Source of the DNA: Linanthus parryae
Taxonomy: Eukaryota > Streptophyta > Magnoliopsida > Ericales > Polemoniaceae
DNA: 64,000 nt
Direction of reading: 5' to 3'
NCBI GenBank assembly: GCA_023055425.1
Contig: JALGPY010000009.1
Coordinates: 18,169,775-18,233,774 of the forward strand
In this document: positions 47,774 to 59,400 of the stretch, piece after piece
Layout of the letters: the number at the start of each line of letters is the position of its first letter
How positions within the stretch are numbered: the first letter of the stretch is position 1
Position numbers and translations under genes: made by a program
Notes under the pieces: generated by a model
What the model was told of the DNA's origin: nothing
Databases searched by the model: none
The model's input: the letters and a program-made list of their open reading frames with translations, nothing else

Positions 47774-48631
47774 ACTGGTACAGAAACTTACGGATTGTAC
47801 TTAAGCAAGAAGAGAAGTTGTACGTCTTGGACACTCCAATTCCGGCCCCACCACATGATGAGTCTGTTCTAGCAGATGTGAGGGCACATCAGAAACATAT
47901 TGATGATTCTAATGATGTGACTTGCCTCATGCTTTGCACCATGACTGCTGAGCTTCAGAAGAAGCACGAGAACATGGAGGCATATGATATGATCATACAC
48001 TTGAAACATTTTTTTCAGGAACAGGCAAGGCATGAGCGCTATGAGGTGTCCAAAGCATTGTTCAAGACTAGTCTTGCAGAAGGGAATCCAGTAGGGCCTC
48101 ATGTACTCCAAATGATCGGGTACATTGAGAACCTTGAGAGACTGGGATTCCCACTTCGCAAAAAGATTTGGCAACTGATCTTGTCTTGCAATCGTTTCCT
48201 GACAGTTATAATCAATTCATCATGAACTATAATATGAACGAGATTAGTAAGACTCTGTCCGACTTGTTGAACATGCTAAAGACAGCTGAACAGAGCATCA
48301 ACAAATACAAGGGAAAAGCCATAATGATGGTGCATAAGAGGAAGGGCAAAGGAGTTGCCTCTACTTCCAAAGGAAAGCGCAAGAAATTTGCAAAATCCAA
48401 GGAAGCCCTAAAGCCTAGTGGAGGCGTGGCTAAAGGTGAGTGTCAGTACTATAGCCAGCCGGGTCACTGGAGGAGGAATTTCCCTAAATATCTGGAGGAT
48501 AAGAAGCTCGGAATAGTGATTCCACCACCACCAGGTATTTATGTTATAGACGTCAATCTTTCTATTTCTTCATCTTGGGTATTGGATACTGGATGTGGTT
48601 TTCACATTTGTCGAAATGTGCAGGATTAGAA

Positions 48632-51230
48632 AAGAAGTAGAAGATTGGCTAAAGGGGAGTACACATCGGGAATGGAGCAAGAGTTGCTGCATTAGTTGTA
48701 GGCGTTTATGAGCTATCTTTGCCTTCTGGACTTATTTTAGAATTAGACAATTGCTTTTATGTGCCTGCTATGAGCAGAAAAATTATTTCCATTTCTTGTT
48801 TGGATGAGAAGGATTATTCTACTTCAATAAAGGACAAGTGTTGCTCCATTTATTTTGATAGTATGCACTATTGTAGTGCGCATTTGTCTAATGGATTGTA
48901 TATCCTTGATCTAAATAGTCCAATCTATAACATAAATACTAAAAGGATTAAAACTAACGATTTAAATCCTACATATTAATGGCATTATCGTTTAGGCCAT
49001 ATAAATGAGAAACACATATTTAGACTCCATAAGGATGGACTTCTAGACTCATTTGATTTGGAATCATATGAGACATGTGAATCTTGTTATTAGGAAAAAT
49101 GACAAAGTCCCATTTCAATAAGAAAGGTGAGAGGACTAGTGAGTTATTGGCACTCATACATAATGATGTATGTGGGCCGTTCCCCACGCCTTCCAGAGGT
49201 GGTTACACCTACTTCATTCTGTTTACTGACGATTTCAGTAGATATGGATTTTTATACCTTATAAAGGTCAAATACGAATCATTTGAATTGTTCAAAGAAT
49301 TCAAGAATTAAGTAGAGAAGCAACTTGGTAAGAGTATTAAGGCTCTACGATCGGATCATGGAGGACAATACTTAAGCCAAGAGTTTGATGAGTATCTTAG
49401 AGAGTGTGGGATAGTATCCCACCTCACTATTGAATATGATGCGATCTATGATGTCTCAAACAGATCTTCCGATATCATTTTGGGGACATGCTCTAATGAC
49501 GGAAACTTTTACCATTAACCGTGTTCCATCCAAATCGGTCATGAAGACACCATATAAGATATGGACTTGGAAGTGTCCCATAGTGTCGTTTATGAAGATT
49601 TGGGGCTGCGATGTCTATGTAAAGCGTTTACAAACAGACAAGCTCAGGCCCAAAGCGGATAAGTGTAAATTTGTGGGATATCCTAAGAAAACGAAAGGAT
49701 ACTATTTCTACAATCCCACCGAGAACAAAGTGTTTGTAGCTCGGAACGCCGTGTTTCTATAAAGAGAGTTTGTCTCTAAAGAAGCAAGTGGCAGGGCTGT
49801 AGAACTTGAAGAGATTCAAGAACCACAAATCACTTAGCCGATGATGGAACATGAGCAGGAATTGCAAGTTGTTGTGGAGGAACCTATTCAGGTAACACAC
49901 GAAATTCGTAGGTCAGGAAGGGTGCGTCATGAGCCAGATATGTACGGGACTTCTCGTGGGAGCCCGATGACGTGCCACTCATGGATGATGAGCCTGAACC
50001 TACGAGGAGGCCATGAAAGGCCCAGACTCCAAGAAGTGGCTGGAAGCCATGAGATCTGAAATGGATTCCATGTACACCAACAAAGTATGGACTTTGGTGG
50101 AACCACCCGAAGGGGCTCGGCCCATAGGGTGAAAATTGGTCTTCAAGAAGAAGACCGACATGGATGGCAAGATAGTTGCCTATAAGGGGCGATTGGTTGC
50201 CAAAGGGTATAGACAGATTCATGGTATTGACTATGATGAGACATTTTCACCAATCGCCATGACTAAATCCATTCGAATCCTACTTGCTATAGCAGCATAC
50301 TACGACTATGAGATTTGGCAAATGGATGTCAAAACAGCATTCCTTTATGGGAACCTCCTCGAGGATGTGTACATGACACAACCGGAGGGTTTTGAGGATC
50401 CAGAGAATGCCATTTATGGATTGAAGCAAGCTTCTAGGAGCTGGAATCGACGTTTTGATGACGGGGTCAAAGAGTTTGGCTTTATCAAGAAAGAAGATGA
50501 GCCATGTGTCTACAAGAAGGTTAGTGGGAGCTCTATAGTATTTCTGGTCTTGTATGTGGATGACATGCTAATCATTGGAAACAATATTTCTACTTTGCAA
50601 TCTGTTAAAGATTGGCTAGGAAAGTGTTTCGCAATGAAGGACTTAGGAGATGCAGCCTATATACTTGGTATAAATATCTATAGGGATAGATCTAGTAATT
50701 TGCTCGGCCTAAGTCAAAGTATATATATAGACAAGGTGTTGAAGAGGTTCAACATGCAAGATTCCAAGAAAGGATTCTTGCCCATGTCGCATGGAGTCAC
50801 TCTTTCAAAGAATGACTGTCCCTCAAATGATATTGAGAAGGACCGCATGAATAGGATACCCTATGCTTTGGCCATATGATCCATCATGTACGCCATGTTG
50901 TGTACTAGACCAGACGTATCGTACGCGTTGAGTATGGTGAGCAGATATCAGTCCAATCCGGGTGAGAGTCACTGGATTGCTGTCAAGAACATCCTGAAGT
51001 ACTTGAGAAGGACTAAGGATGCGTTCTTTATATTTGGAGGTAAGGAAGAGCTAAGTGTAATAGGTTATACTGATGCGAGCTTCCAAACCGACAAAGATGA
51101 CTACAGATCGCAGTCTGGATACGTATTTTGCCTGAATGGAGGAGCTGTGAGCTGGAAGAGTTCCAAGCAAGGGACAGTTGTTGATTCTACAACGGAAGCT
51201 GAGTACATTGCTGCTGCAGATTGGCTCTAG
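48632..51230 (+). pseudogene. Copia B pol: integrase, reverse transcriptase, truncated RNase H
   Basis: Pre-integrase at 48719-48979 (LDNCFYVPAMSRKIISISCL). Integrase at about 49084-49762, with IHNDVCGPFPTPSRGGYTYF and a stop near 49309, then SFWGHALMTETFTINRVP and GYPKKTKGYYFYNP. RT from 50136 to 50879: KGYRQIHGIDYDETFSPIA, QMDVKTAFLYGNLLEDVYM, catalytic LYVDDMLIIG. A stop at 50877-50879 splits it from 50886-51230 (MYAMLCTRPDVSYALSMV). RNase H ends abruptly at TEAEYIAAADWL, a stop and then the PPT, so its C-terminal part is deleted. Confidence 0.9.
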
Positions 51231-51233
51231 TGC

Positions 51234-51244
51234 AAGTGGGAGAC
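51234..51244 (+). other. Copia B polypurine tract
   Basis: AAGTGGGAGAC directly before the 3' LTR start TGTTGG; the common copia form is AAGTGGGAGAT. Confidence 0.85.
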
Positions 51245-52668
51245 TGTTGGAATAGGTTCCCTAGAGGCAATCTACATTTAGTATGAACAATATTATTGGC
51301 TAGAATATTTATTTATTATTTATTGTGATATTTAATATAATGAAGTTCTTAGATACAATTTGTTGTTTATCTTAAATATCCCTAGTCCATTATATTGATT
51401 AATAGGACGATCAAATATAGACGAGTATGTGTGTAGATTGGTATGGAGATATCAAGTCTAACACATGGGTATGCATTAGGAGTAATGGCATACTGGATTG
51501 ACCCACAACGAGAAGGATACATTAGATTATCTTAAAGTCACAATCGCTTCTCGTAGTGCTAATATAATTGCAGTCCTTAGACTTGAAGTCACTAGATGCT
51601 CTAGTTGCGAAATATCGTGTTTTGATGTTATCAAATGTTACACTGTAACTGGGTAATCATAAGTAGTTATCGGAAATGATAGGAAGCAAGCTTAGAGATC
51701 ATAGTGATGTAGAGAGGATTTGTCCCTCCCACATAATAGGAGCAAATATCCACGGCCACTCGAGGGATGAGTCTTATTGAATGTCTAGCCAGAATCATAT
51801 AAATAAATATGGAGATATTGATGTTATCTGCATGCATAAGCATATTCCCAGGATCGAGGAACTATGGATTGGATATACGAGTGTGACTATTTATGTCTCG
51901 TGTCTAATACGGATATGGAGACAAAGGTATAGTGAAATATGTGATATTGGGCACAAAATTTTGTCGGTATCACTGACTTATTTCTATTAGTCAGGAGCAT
52001 GGATGTGTTGCTAGACACCGCTCCATGTTAGTAAAAGATACTACAAACTAAGTAGAAACCAATGGTGTCACACGTCAAATAGAATTGAACTAGATTTGGA
52101 ATTAATTAATATGATTAAGTATTGATAACGATCACTTTGAAACACCTTGCAAACTTAGTAGGAATAATATGCAAGGAAGGGACTAATCCAAGTTCATGTA
52201 GAACTAGGAAGGGCCTTTATGTAGTTAACAAGGAGTTGTTGGACTATATAAATGATGATCTAGCTTCCTTCCCACAACTAATGCTCATAACATAATTAAG
52301 TGGGAGAGAGAATAAAAGAGAGAGAAAGAGACAAGCTAGGAGGCCGAACCCCCTAGCCGTCCCCTACCCGTCGGCCACAAGAGGAGGGTCGAAACCCTCC
52401 TTTGCCTTCTTCGTTGCTTGATACCTTCTTCCCTCTTCCTACGGTCCAAGCTAGCACTTGCGAAAGAAGAATCTAGATCTCACGTCTAGACGTGGATTAA
52501 TCGTAGAGACGAGGACAATATTCTTCATGTGATCTCCTGAACCAAGAGGTACACATCTTCTATGTCCTTCATCATGTTATGAATGTCTCTTCCTGTGATC
52601 CTTGGTGGGCTTTGAGTAGGAATTAAATTTTTGTTATTCCGCTGCGTTACCTACGTCAAAACCCAACA
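51245..52668 (+). repeat. Copia B 3' LTR
   Basis: 1,424 bp from TGTTGGAATAGG to ACCCAACA. It keeps the 58-bp segment that the 5' LTR has lost. A TATA box TATATAAATG lies near 52245. Many substitutions separate it from the 5' LTR, more than between the Tat LTRs, as expected for the older host element. Confidence 0.9.
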
Positions 52669-53697
52669 ACAGCATCTAATCCATCTGTTTGACTTAGTTT
52701 TGCATGGAAAATTTATTTCCTATTTTACAGGATTTATTTCCTCGCCTGTGTTTTGCAGGGAAGGAAATTCTGAGTTAATTTGATTCTGCAATCAATCTAA
52801 TGATTGTAGCAGCTTCTCAACATGATTATGAACAAGATCAAATCAGTATCCTTGAAGATACTGAACAACAATCCTTTTGGAGAAGACTATTAGAGAATTA
52901 AAGTTGTTGACTACAAAATAGGAAAGTTTGTTGCTGAAGATCTTGAAGATTTGCAGATCAAATGAGCTGTATATAAGGAGCTGAGTTTGAAGGATTGGAA
53001 AGAGAACACAACGGAAAAAAGCTAGAGTAACTGAAAATACAATCAATGATTGTCAAGCAACAAAGAAGCAGATCATTCCTTCCCAATCCAAGCATTTGAA
53101 GAACACTGCACTCTCATTGCAGTTTCACTCACTGTTTTCTTCATTTCTGAACTCTATTTGTATATCATTATTATACTAATTCTGTTTACATTCTTAAGGA
53201 TTGTTCAAGGTGAAAAATAGAGAATTCTTAGTTAGTCAGATAGCTAGAGCAGGTACTAGATAGGTTAGTGAGAACCACAAGCTGTAACAGAGTAAGGCAT
53301 CTCTCTGTTCTTGAGATCTATGGCTTAGCTGTTGATTAATAAGAATGGAGTTGAAAATCCTAAATGGAGAAGATCCCTGAGGTAGAGACGTAGGTCCAAG
53401 TGGACTTAACTCTATATATGTTGTGTCTCTTGCATTTACTTTTTAGTCACAAACTTAGAACTCTTGCAAAACAGTTTAATTTCAAGGGTTTTAAACTCAT
53501 TTCAAGGCCTTGAAATAGACTTATTCTTCTATTTACTCTAATTGTTTTATTCCAAGGGCTTGAAACTCATTTCAAGGCCTTGAATCTATTTACAAATATT
53601 TTGAAACCACTACTCTTGTAAAGGTTAGCAAAAGTCTGCATACTCTATTCAACCGCCCCCTTCTAGAGTATTGATCCAGTATTTCTACCTACTGTAC
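52669..53697 (+). other. Right part of the SIRE-like LTR
   Basis: Non-coding. Contains repeated TTCAAGGCCTTGAAA-type palindromic motifs (53498-53585), also seen left of copia B, and the CCGCCCCCTTCTAG motif near its end. The open frame 52843-53046 is a shadow. Confidence 0.55.
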
Positions 53698-53704
53698 AAC
53701 CCTT

Positions 53705-54408
53705 CACCTGTGATTACTTTATGATCTCTCTGTCTACATCGATCCTGCTGGTGGCTCTGGACATGTCTTAGCTAAACTTAACGGTTAATTGAACTTGAAA
53801 GAAAGTTGACTACTCTATTGATGTTTTTTGTGGCTCTCGATATGCCCTAATAGAATGAAATGAGAAGAAAAACATTGGATAATAGTGAATTAATATCGTT
53901 ATCAGTTCAAAATAACTTGTTTACAGTTGATATTTTACTTGTCTGAGAATATCTCGAATACTCGTGGTTTATAAATTTTTGAAAGTTGAGAGTTCTCGCC
54001 ACGCGATTTCTTATAATTGTTCCAAATTGTTCCCAACTCTATTACTTATAATTCTTTCAAATCTCTTGATTTATTACAACTTATGCTTGTGTGATATCAA
54101 TGTTTTACATGTCGCTGTGTGTATTTACTCAGTTTTTACTGATCATTTTCTTCAAAACTACGTCGGCTTTTTACATTTTGAAACTGCAGGTCATCAATCT
54201 AGGTGGGGGGAGGGAACGCGGATCGAGACGAAGATGTTTAGCTTAAGTTAGATCTCATAGTTTTTGAAACATATTGATCTTGTAAACTTGTCTTCTCAAA
54301 GATTGTTTTATTTATTAGCTATATTGTAATATTCGTAAACATATTTTTACTTTTGGTTATCGATTGTCTCTTTAACCCTTAACAGAGATCTCGGGTACCC
54401 GCTCACTA
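53705..54408 (+). other. 3' part of solo LTR 2
   Basis: Chromovirus LTR end: TTTACTCAG..CTGCAGGTCATC resembles the conserved box near 23366-23460 of solo LTR 1. It ends GGGTACCCGCTCACTA just before GATAA. The open frame 53964-54251 lies wholly in the LTR and is not a gene. Confidence 0.6.
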
Positions 54409-54413
54409 GATAA

Positions 54414-57400
54414 TACACACACATTGTTTCCAATGAACAATATATCATCAACGTAAAGTATCAAGAATACCACCACGTTTTCCTTACACTTCTTGTACAC
54501 ACACGGCTTATCCGAACACTGATCAAAACCAAATGATTTGATTTCCTGATCAAAATGAATGTTCCATGATCTAGATGCCTGCTTAAGTTCATAAATAGAC
54601 CTCTTAAGCTTGCACAACTTGTTCTCCTGGCCCTTAGCTATGAAGCCTTCTGGATGCATCATGTAAATGACTCATCAGGACTTCCATTAAGGAAAGTTGT
54701 CTTGACATCCATTTTCCAAATTTCGTAATCGAAATAATCCGCAATGGCAAGAGAATCCAGATAGACGTAATCATGCCCACCGGCGAAAAAGTTTCCTCAT
54801 AGTCGATCCCTTATTTCTCAGTAAGTCCTTTCGCAACAAGCCTTGGTTTGAAGGTTTCAACCTTCCCGTCTTCCCCTCTCTTTTTCTTGTAAATCCACTT
54901 ATACCCGATGGGTTTTAACCCATATTTGGATCTAGAAGATCACAAACCTAATTAGAGTACATAGACTCCATATCAGATATCATAGATTTTTTCCACTTTT
55001 CCGCATTCCTACTTCCAACAACTTCATTATAGTTACTGGGATCAATATCATGTTCATTTGCGACCTTGTCAAAAGACTCTCTCAAGTACATGTATCTGTC
55101 TGGTTTACGACAAACCCTCCCACTAAGACGAGGTTGTACTTGTGATTCACCAGCAGCAACATTTTCCCCGCTGCTCAGTTGCCGTGGAATGTCACTACTA
55201 TCTTGTGAATCACTAGCATTGACATGTACCCCACTGTCCTCTTGCATTGGAATGTCAACACTACTTTGTTGTGTATCACGAGTATTTACATTTCTTCAAC
55301 CACTCCACGGTGGTTGAATGTCGATATCATTTTCTTTTGGTATTTCTTCTTGTACAGTTGGTATATCAAGACATTGGACTACTTGATTTCCTCGTATTTC
55401 CTCTAGAACAATTTTAATTTTAGGCTTGTGATTCATAATATATTCTTCCTCTAACGCATTGGTGCTAAGAATGACTGTCCGATCCTTAGGACCAAAAAAT
55501 AAACTACCCTCTGTTCCTTTCTGGTATCCTACAAAGACACATACTTCTGTCCTTGATTCCAACTTACTTGTTTTCCCCTTCAGCACATGTGCTAGGCTAC
55601 CCCAAATACGAAGTTGCCGTAGACTAGGCTTGCGCCTAGTCCAAAGTTCTGTTGGCGTAGTTAGTACTTACTTACACGGAACCAAGTTCAAAATATATGC
55701 AGTTGTCTCTAAAGCATGCCCCCAAAAGGAAGTTGGTAAATCTGCATAACTCATTATGGATCTCACCATTTCTAAAAGAGTTATATTCCTTCAATCTACC
55801 ACACCATTCTGTTGTGGCGTACCTGGAGCGGAGAACTTGGATTGAATCTTTTGTTCCTCCAACTAACTCCTAAAATTTCCCAAGAGGTACTCGCCCCCTC
55901 GATCAAATCGAACTGACTTGATTCATTTACGTAGACGCTTCTCTGATTCTACCCTAAAAATTTTAATTTTCTCAAAGGCATTAGACTTACACTGCAACAA
56001 ATAAATATAGCCATATCTTGAGTAGTCATCAATATAAGTAATGAAATACTCAAAACCTCCCCTCGCTTGGACATTCATTGGTCCAAACACATCTGAATGG
56101 ATAAGATCTAACAGTTATTTGGCCCTATTACCCTTTGCCAAAAATGGCCTCTTGGTCATCTTACCTTCTAACCATGACTCACATGCTGGTAGTGCCTCCA
56201 CTTTTAATGAGCCTAATGGTCCATTCTGAACCAGCCTCTGTATTCTGTTTACATTGATATGACCAAGTCGTAAATTCCAAAGATATGTTTGGTTTATCTC
56301 GCAAGGTTCCTTTCTCTTTTTAACTGACCTATCCGAGTTATTCTGTTCATATAGTTGCGCTATGAGTGTCTCAGGATTTATAATGTAAAGACCATCCACC
56401 AATCTACCAGAACAAATAAAAAGTTTGTTTTTCTTAATAACCACAGATTCATTAAAATAAACTGAATAATCATTCTTAACCAACATAGAAACTGAAATCA
56501 AATTCATTCTAATGGAAGGTACATAAAGACAATCTTTTAAAACTAAAATCCTATCATTCACAAAATGTAAGAAACAATTCCTATTGCAAATGCATCAACT
56601 TTATTGGTGTTGCCCAAGTGTAGATGAATCTCGCCATCACTAAGCTGTCTGGTTTACTGGAACCCTACAATTAATTGCCGACGTGGTCAGTGGCTCCCGA
56701 ATGTACACACCAGGTTCTAGTAGATCAAACCGCTAAACATGATACAACTATTAGTGAAAGAGATATACATGAGTTGTTCTGGATTGGACGAGTCAGGAAC
56801 TTTGGACATTGCCTATTTAAATGCCCTTTCTGGTTACATAGGAAGCACTTGCCTTTCGACTTTCCCAATGTCCCCTGAGGAGCAAGTACTTGCTGTGGGC
56901 CATGAGGTATTCCTTGAGGTGCTTGAGCAAGCTTTGAAACTACTTCTTGTGCAACTTTCTTCTTCTTCTTAGCCTTAGGGTTATAAGTAGGAGCCTTTTT
57001 AGCAACCATTACACTAACCACTTTCTGTAGGATTTCCTCTGCTACATGAAAGTCCTTTAACAATTCAGCTAAAGAATTAATCTTTTTGTCCATATTATAA
57101 TTTAGCTGAAAACTGTGAAATGATTCAGACAGCGTCATGAGCACGATATCGACCTGGGTCCCCATCGATTGCAGTTCCAAGTATCTCTAGTTCACCTAGA
57201 AGACTTATCATCTTGTATACATGATCCCTAACTAAGGTTCCTTCAACCATTTTTGTTTTCATGAGGTTTTTCATAGCAATCTGCCTGGCAGCACAATCTT
57301 GATCCCCAAACATCTCTTTGAGGTTCTCCATGATCTCATAGGCAGGGCCCATGTTCTCATGCTGATGCTGCAACACATTAGACATGGAGGCCAACATGTA

Positions 57401-57691
57401 GCATTTAGCCATCTTATCGGATTTCTGCCACCTCTTATAAGGCTTGGCTTCTTCTTCAGAAGCCCCTTCTAGAGGTTCTTTAGGACATTCGTCAAGAAGC
57501 ACAAATTTATAATCCTCAGTTGTTAGCACAATATGCAAATTCCTCTTCCAATCAATATAGTTTGATCTAGTGAGTTTGTTTTGATTCAAGAGAATAGATA
57601 GTGGGTTGAATGAGTTCTCAATTTTGAACCTGCGAATCATGTAAATAAAACGTATAAGGGTAATGTAAACCACAACTATTCTAGCACACAT
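54414..57691 (-). pseudogene. Copia A gag, integrase and 5' part of reverse transcriptase
   Basis: Minus strand, in order: gag 57125-57691 (NKLTRSNYIDWKRNLHIVLT), frameshift, then 56725-57180 with an intact CCHC knuckle CFLCNQKGHLNRQC; pre-integrase 56115-56561 (LYVPSIRMNLISVSMLV); integrase about 55587-56110 with several stops; linker 55296-55586 and 54948-55247 (SGRVCRKPDRYMYL); RT 54414-54662 and upstream, ending at FLILYVDDILFIGNN and then the solo LTR 2 insertion. The rest of RT and RNase H is at 24762-25619. Many stops show it is old and dead. Confidence 0.85.
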
Positions 57692-58230
57692 AAAAATAGT
57701 ATGTCCCGACGGGTTTGACGTCTACCATTCATTCTATGCTTAGACACGGTACCTTTGGTCCTACAAGCCATATCAGTGACTCCGATGGGGAGGATACTAT
57801 AACTTACATCTGAGTGTATACCATCATTTTACTTCTAAACCCACTACCTTATTACATGCCTATCAAATGGAGAGACGACACATCAACAATAATTATTAGA
57901 AGTATCCTAATAGGAACTTATACTAGGTGTACAATAGTGCTTATGTTCGATAAGAAGGTTGACTCCAAGGCTAACACACACAACCAACTACATCACTTAT
58001 AAATCAATGATGGAGACCGCAGGATCTATGAACACTAGACTCCCTCTTCCATTTAGTAGTGTGAACAACTTAATACAAATTAAATTATTTATCCCTGTTA
58101 TCCATGATTAACATGCATACACACAGATATAATCAAGCACATAACAAGAATTCAATCACTCATAGTCCATCTATTATATGATCGAGGCTTCATGAGTTGC
58201 GCTAGCAAGATCCTTCTGACGCCCCGACAC
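57692..58230 (-). other. Copia A leader, 5' LTR missing
   Basis: Non-coding. On the minus strand it contains GATCTTGCTAGCGCAACTCA, common in copia leaders. No PBS (TGGTATCAGAGC type) and no copy of the LTR start TGTTGGATTGAATAC is found, and Athila-like sequence starts at about 58231. The 5' end was probably lost by deletion. Confidence 0.5.
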
Positions 58231-59400
58231 GGGGATCGACCTAGGATCGAGACAGGACAGTGGGTCCCCAAAGTCATTCAGGCCATTGTTCCGTGTGCTG
58301 CCACGTGAGGAGGGGTTGTCGAGTACCTAAAGACGCTGGTCATGAACTATTGTCTAATTACTCAGAACGTTTCAAAAAACAAGCAAAAAAGGGGTAACTA
58401 GTGATGAAAGTCACAATGAAAGGCTTCCTAGGCTAGAGGCTGTGAATAAAAGGGGTAAACGGATCAATAGGGGTAACTAGTGGACCTAGGAGATGGAGAC
58501 GGGACGTGAGGCCCCCATAAACATCACTCGCACAGCTGTTCCGTTGCCACTACGAGGAGGGTGGACGACTACCTAAGTGACGGTGGTGTAGCGCTAGTAG
58601 GATAACTAGTCTGAGAGGCAGCTACTCGCATTTCTAATGTGCATTAGCCCTATAATCTTCCTACTCCAGATTCTCGCGTCTACCTCACCTCAGATTTTCA
58701 TACTCCTAAGGAATTCTATCATTAAGCCCTCTCCACATTCACTCTCTTCGATTGCCCTTTCTCAAAAATTTAAAATTTTATGATTTTTTTTTAATTTATT
58801 TCCTAACTCTATATGCTTTTGGCCAACTCGATTAAACACAAGTTTTGGGTAGGGGACTCAATAATCTACCACAAACCAACACAATATGAACACATAACTA
58901 TATGTAACAAGGCGATGCAAACAAAGACATGGCTAGTGAACATAAATACAAACCCCCCCACACTTAAGCGTTTCGTTGTCCTCAACGAATTTAGAGATAA
59001 TGAAGGAGGACTCATCGCTTAAATGTGTAGGCGGTGGATTGCAACATTCATCACTCAAAAACGTAGAATTGAAAGAGAGTGTTAGAGGTACCTGGGTGCC
59101 CGGACCTACATGGGCACCGTTGCCGCGAAATTGCAACAAGAAGGGGTCTTGTGGACCGTTGACAATTTCCGGAGAAGTCTCTACGCGCCCGGATTCCGAT
59201 GTGCGGCTAAGATATAAATTGTAGCCCTCTCATGCGTGTGACACCCAACATATTGGAATCGCTCCTCGACCTCGAGCAATTCTCTATTCTTTTATGCATA
59301 ATCCTGTGGGGCTTTTTCTTTCCATAATTTCATGCAATCTCTAGCACGTACATCAAGAAGGGGAATCCGGTGCGTCTTCTGTACTTGTGTCCCTGCACAC

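Larger units (their letters stand above)
33200..48629 (+). pseudogene. Copia B gag, split by the Tat element and frameshifted
   Basis: Starts at ATG 33200 and runs for 28 codons to 33283, where the Tat element is inserted. It resumes at 47779, after the duplicated ACTGG, with YRNLRIVLKQEEKLYVLD in the same frame. It encodes the nucleocapsid polyprotein of copia elements (gag segment with KHENMEAYDMIIHLK). A frameshift occurs near 48165. The zinc knuckle near 48440-48485 is damaged: CQYYSQPGHW has Tyr at the second Cys position and the last Cys is Phe. The protease start WVLDTGCGFHIC follows at about 48578-48613, and a stop ends the frame at 48627-48629. Confidence 0.85.
30211..52668 (+). mobile_element. 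Copia B: plus-strand Ty1/copia element with both LTRs
   Basis: Both LTRs start TGTTGGAATAGG (30211 and 51245). The 5' LTR is followed by PBS TGGTATCAGATC, the 3' LTR is preceded by PPT AAGTGGGAGAC, and gag, integrase, RT and RNase H lie between in copia order. The gag gene is split by the Tat element 33284-47773; without it copia B would be about 8 kb. Flanks TTAAT (left) and ACAGC (right) do not match, so the TSD is lost or the element is recombinant. All coding parts are broken. Confidence 0.9.
30023..53697 (+). mobile_element. SIRE-like copia LTR (solo or truncated), interrupted by copia B
   Basis: Defined by the flanking 7-bp direct repeat AACCCTT (30016-30022 and 53698-53704), which suggests a target duplication, and by the chromovirus LTR reading on naturally across it. 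Net length without copia B is about 1.2 kb. The right part (52669-53697) has TTCAAGGCCTTGAAA motifs and ends ..AACCGCCCCCTTCTAG..ACTGTACA, similar to SIRE/Maximus LTR ends; the left part also has TTCAAGGCCTTGAAA near 30053. CTAAGGGGGAGTT at 30113-30125 looks like a PPT followed by TG, so the left 100 bp may instead be internal sequence before a 3' LTR. Confidence 0.5.
25625..54408 (+). mobile_element. Solo LTR 2, chromovirus-like, heavily interrupted
   Basis: Begins TGTTATACCCCGTATTTC and ends at 54408. It is flanked by a perfect 5-bp duplication GATAA (25620-25624 and 54409-54413). Removing it and one GATAA lets the copia A reverse-transcriptase frame run on without a break. Subtracting the TIR element and the SIRE-like insertion leaves about 3.4 kb, matching solo LTR 1 in size. 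The stretch 29711-29960 (GGCTCCGGCCGGAGGCGCC, then TTTTGAGCGGGGATTGACG) and the 3' part 53705-54408 are typical chromovirus LTR sequence. The last bases are CTA rather than CA. No internal coding region belongs to it. Confidence 0.8.
17066..58230 (-). mobile_element. Copia A: degenerate minus-strand Ty1/copia element, twice interrupted
   Basis: A copia element read right to left: leader 57692-58230, gag-integrase-RT 54414-57691, RT end-RNase H 24762-25619, PPT 24747-24758, 3' LTR 24746 down to 17066. Two later insertions separate the parts: 25625-54408 inside the reverse transcriptase and 17348-23674 inside the 3' LTR. No PBS or 5' LTR is found on the right, where the leader runs directly into Athila-like sequence near 58230; that end appears deleted. 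The domain order (integrase before RT) is the copia order. The left limit (LTR end GTTAGTCA on the minus strand) is an estimate. Confidence 0.8.

Noticed and set aside
30211..52673. Target-site duplication for copia B
   Set aside because: TTAAT on the left and ACAGC on the right do not match, so none is claimed.
53964..54251. 95-codon open frame that looked like a small membrane protein
   Set aside because: It falls wholly within the 3' part of solo LTR 2, which carries a conserved chromovirus LTR box.
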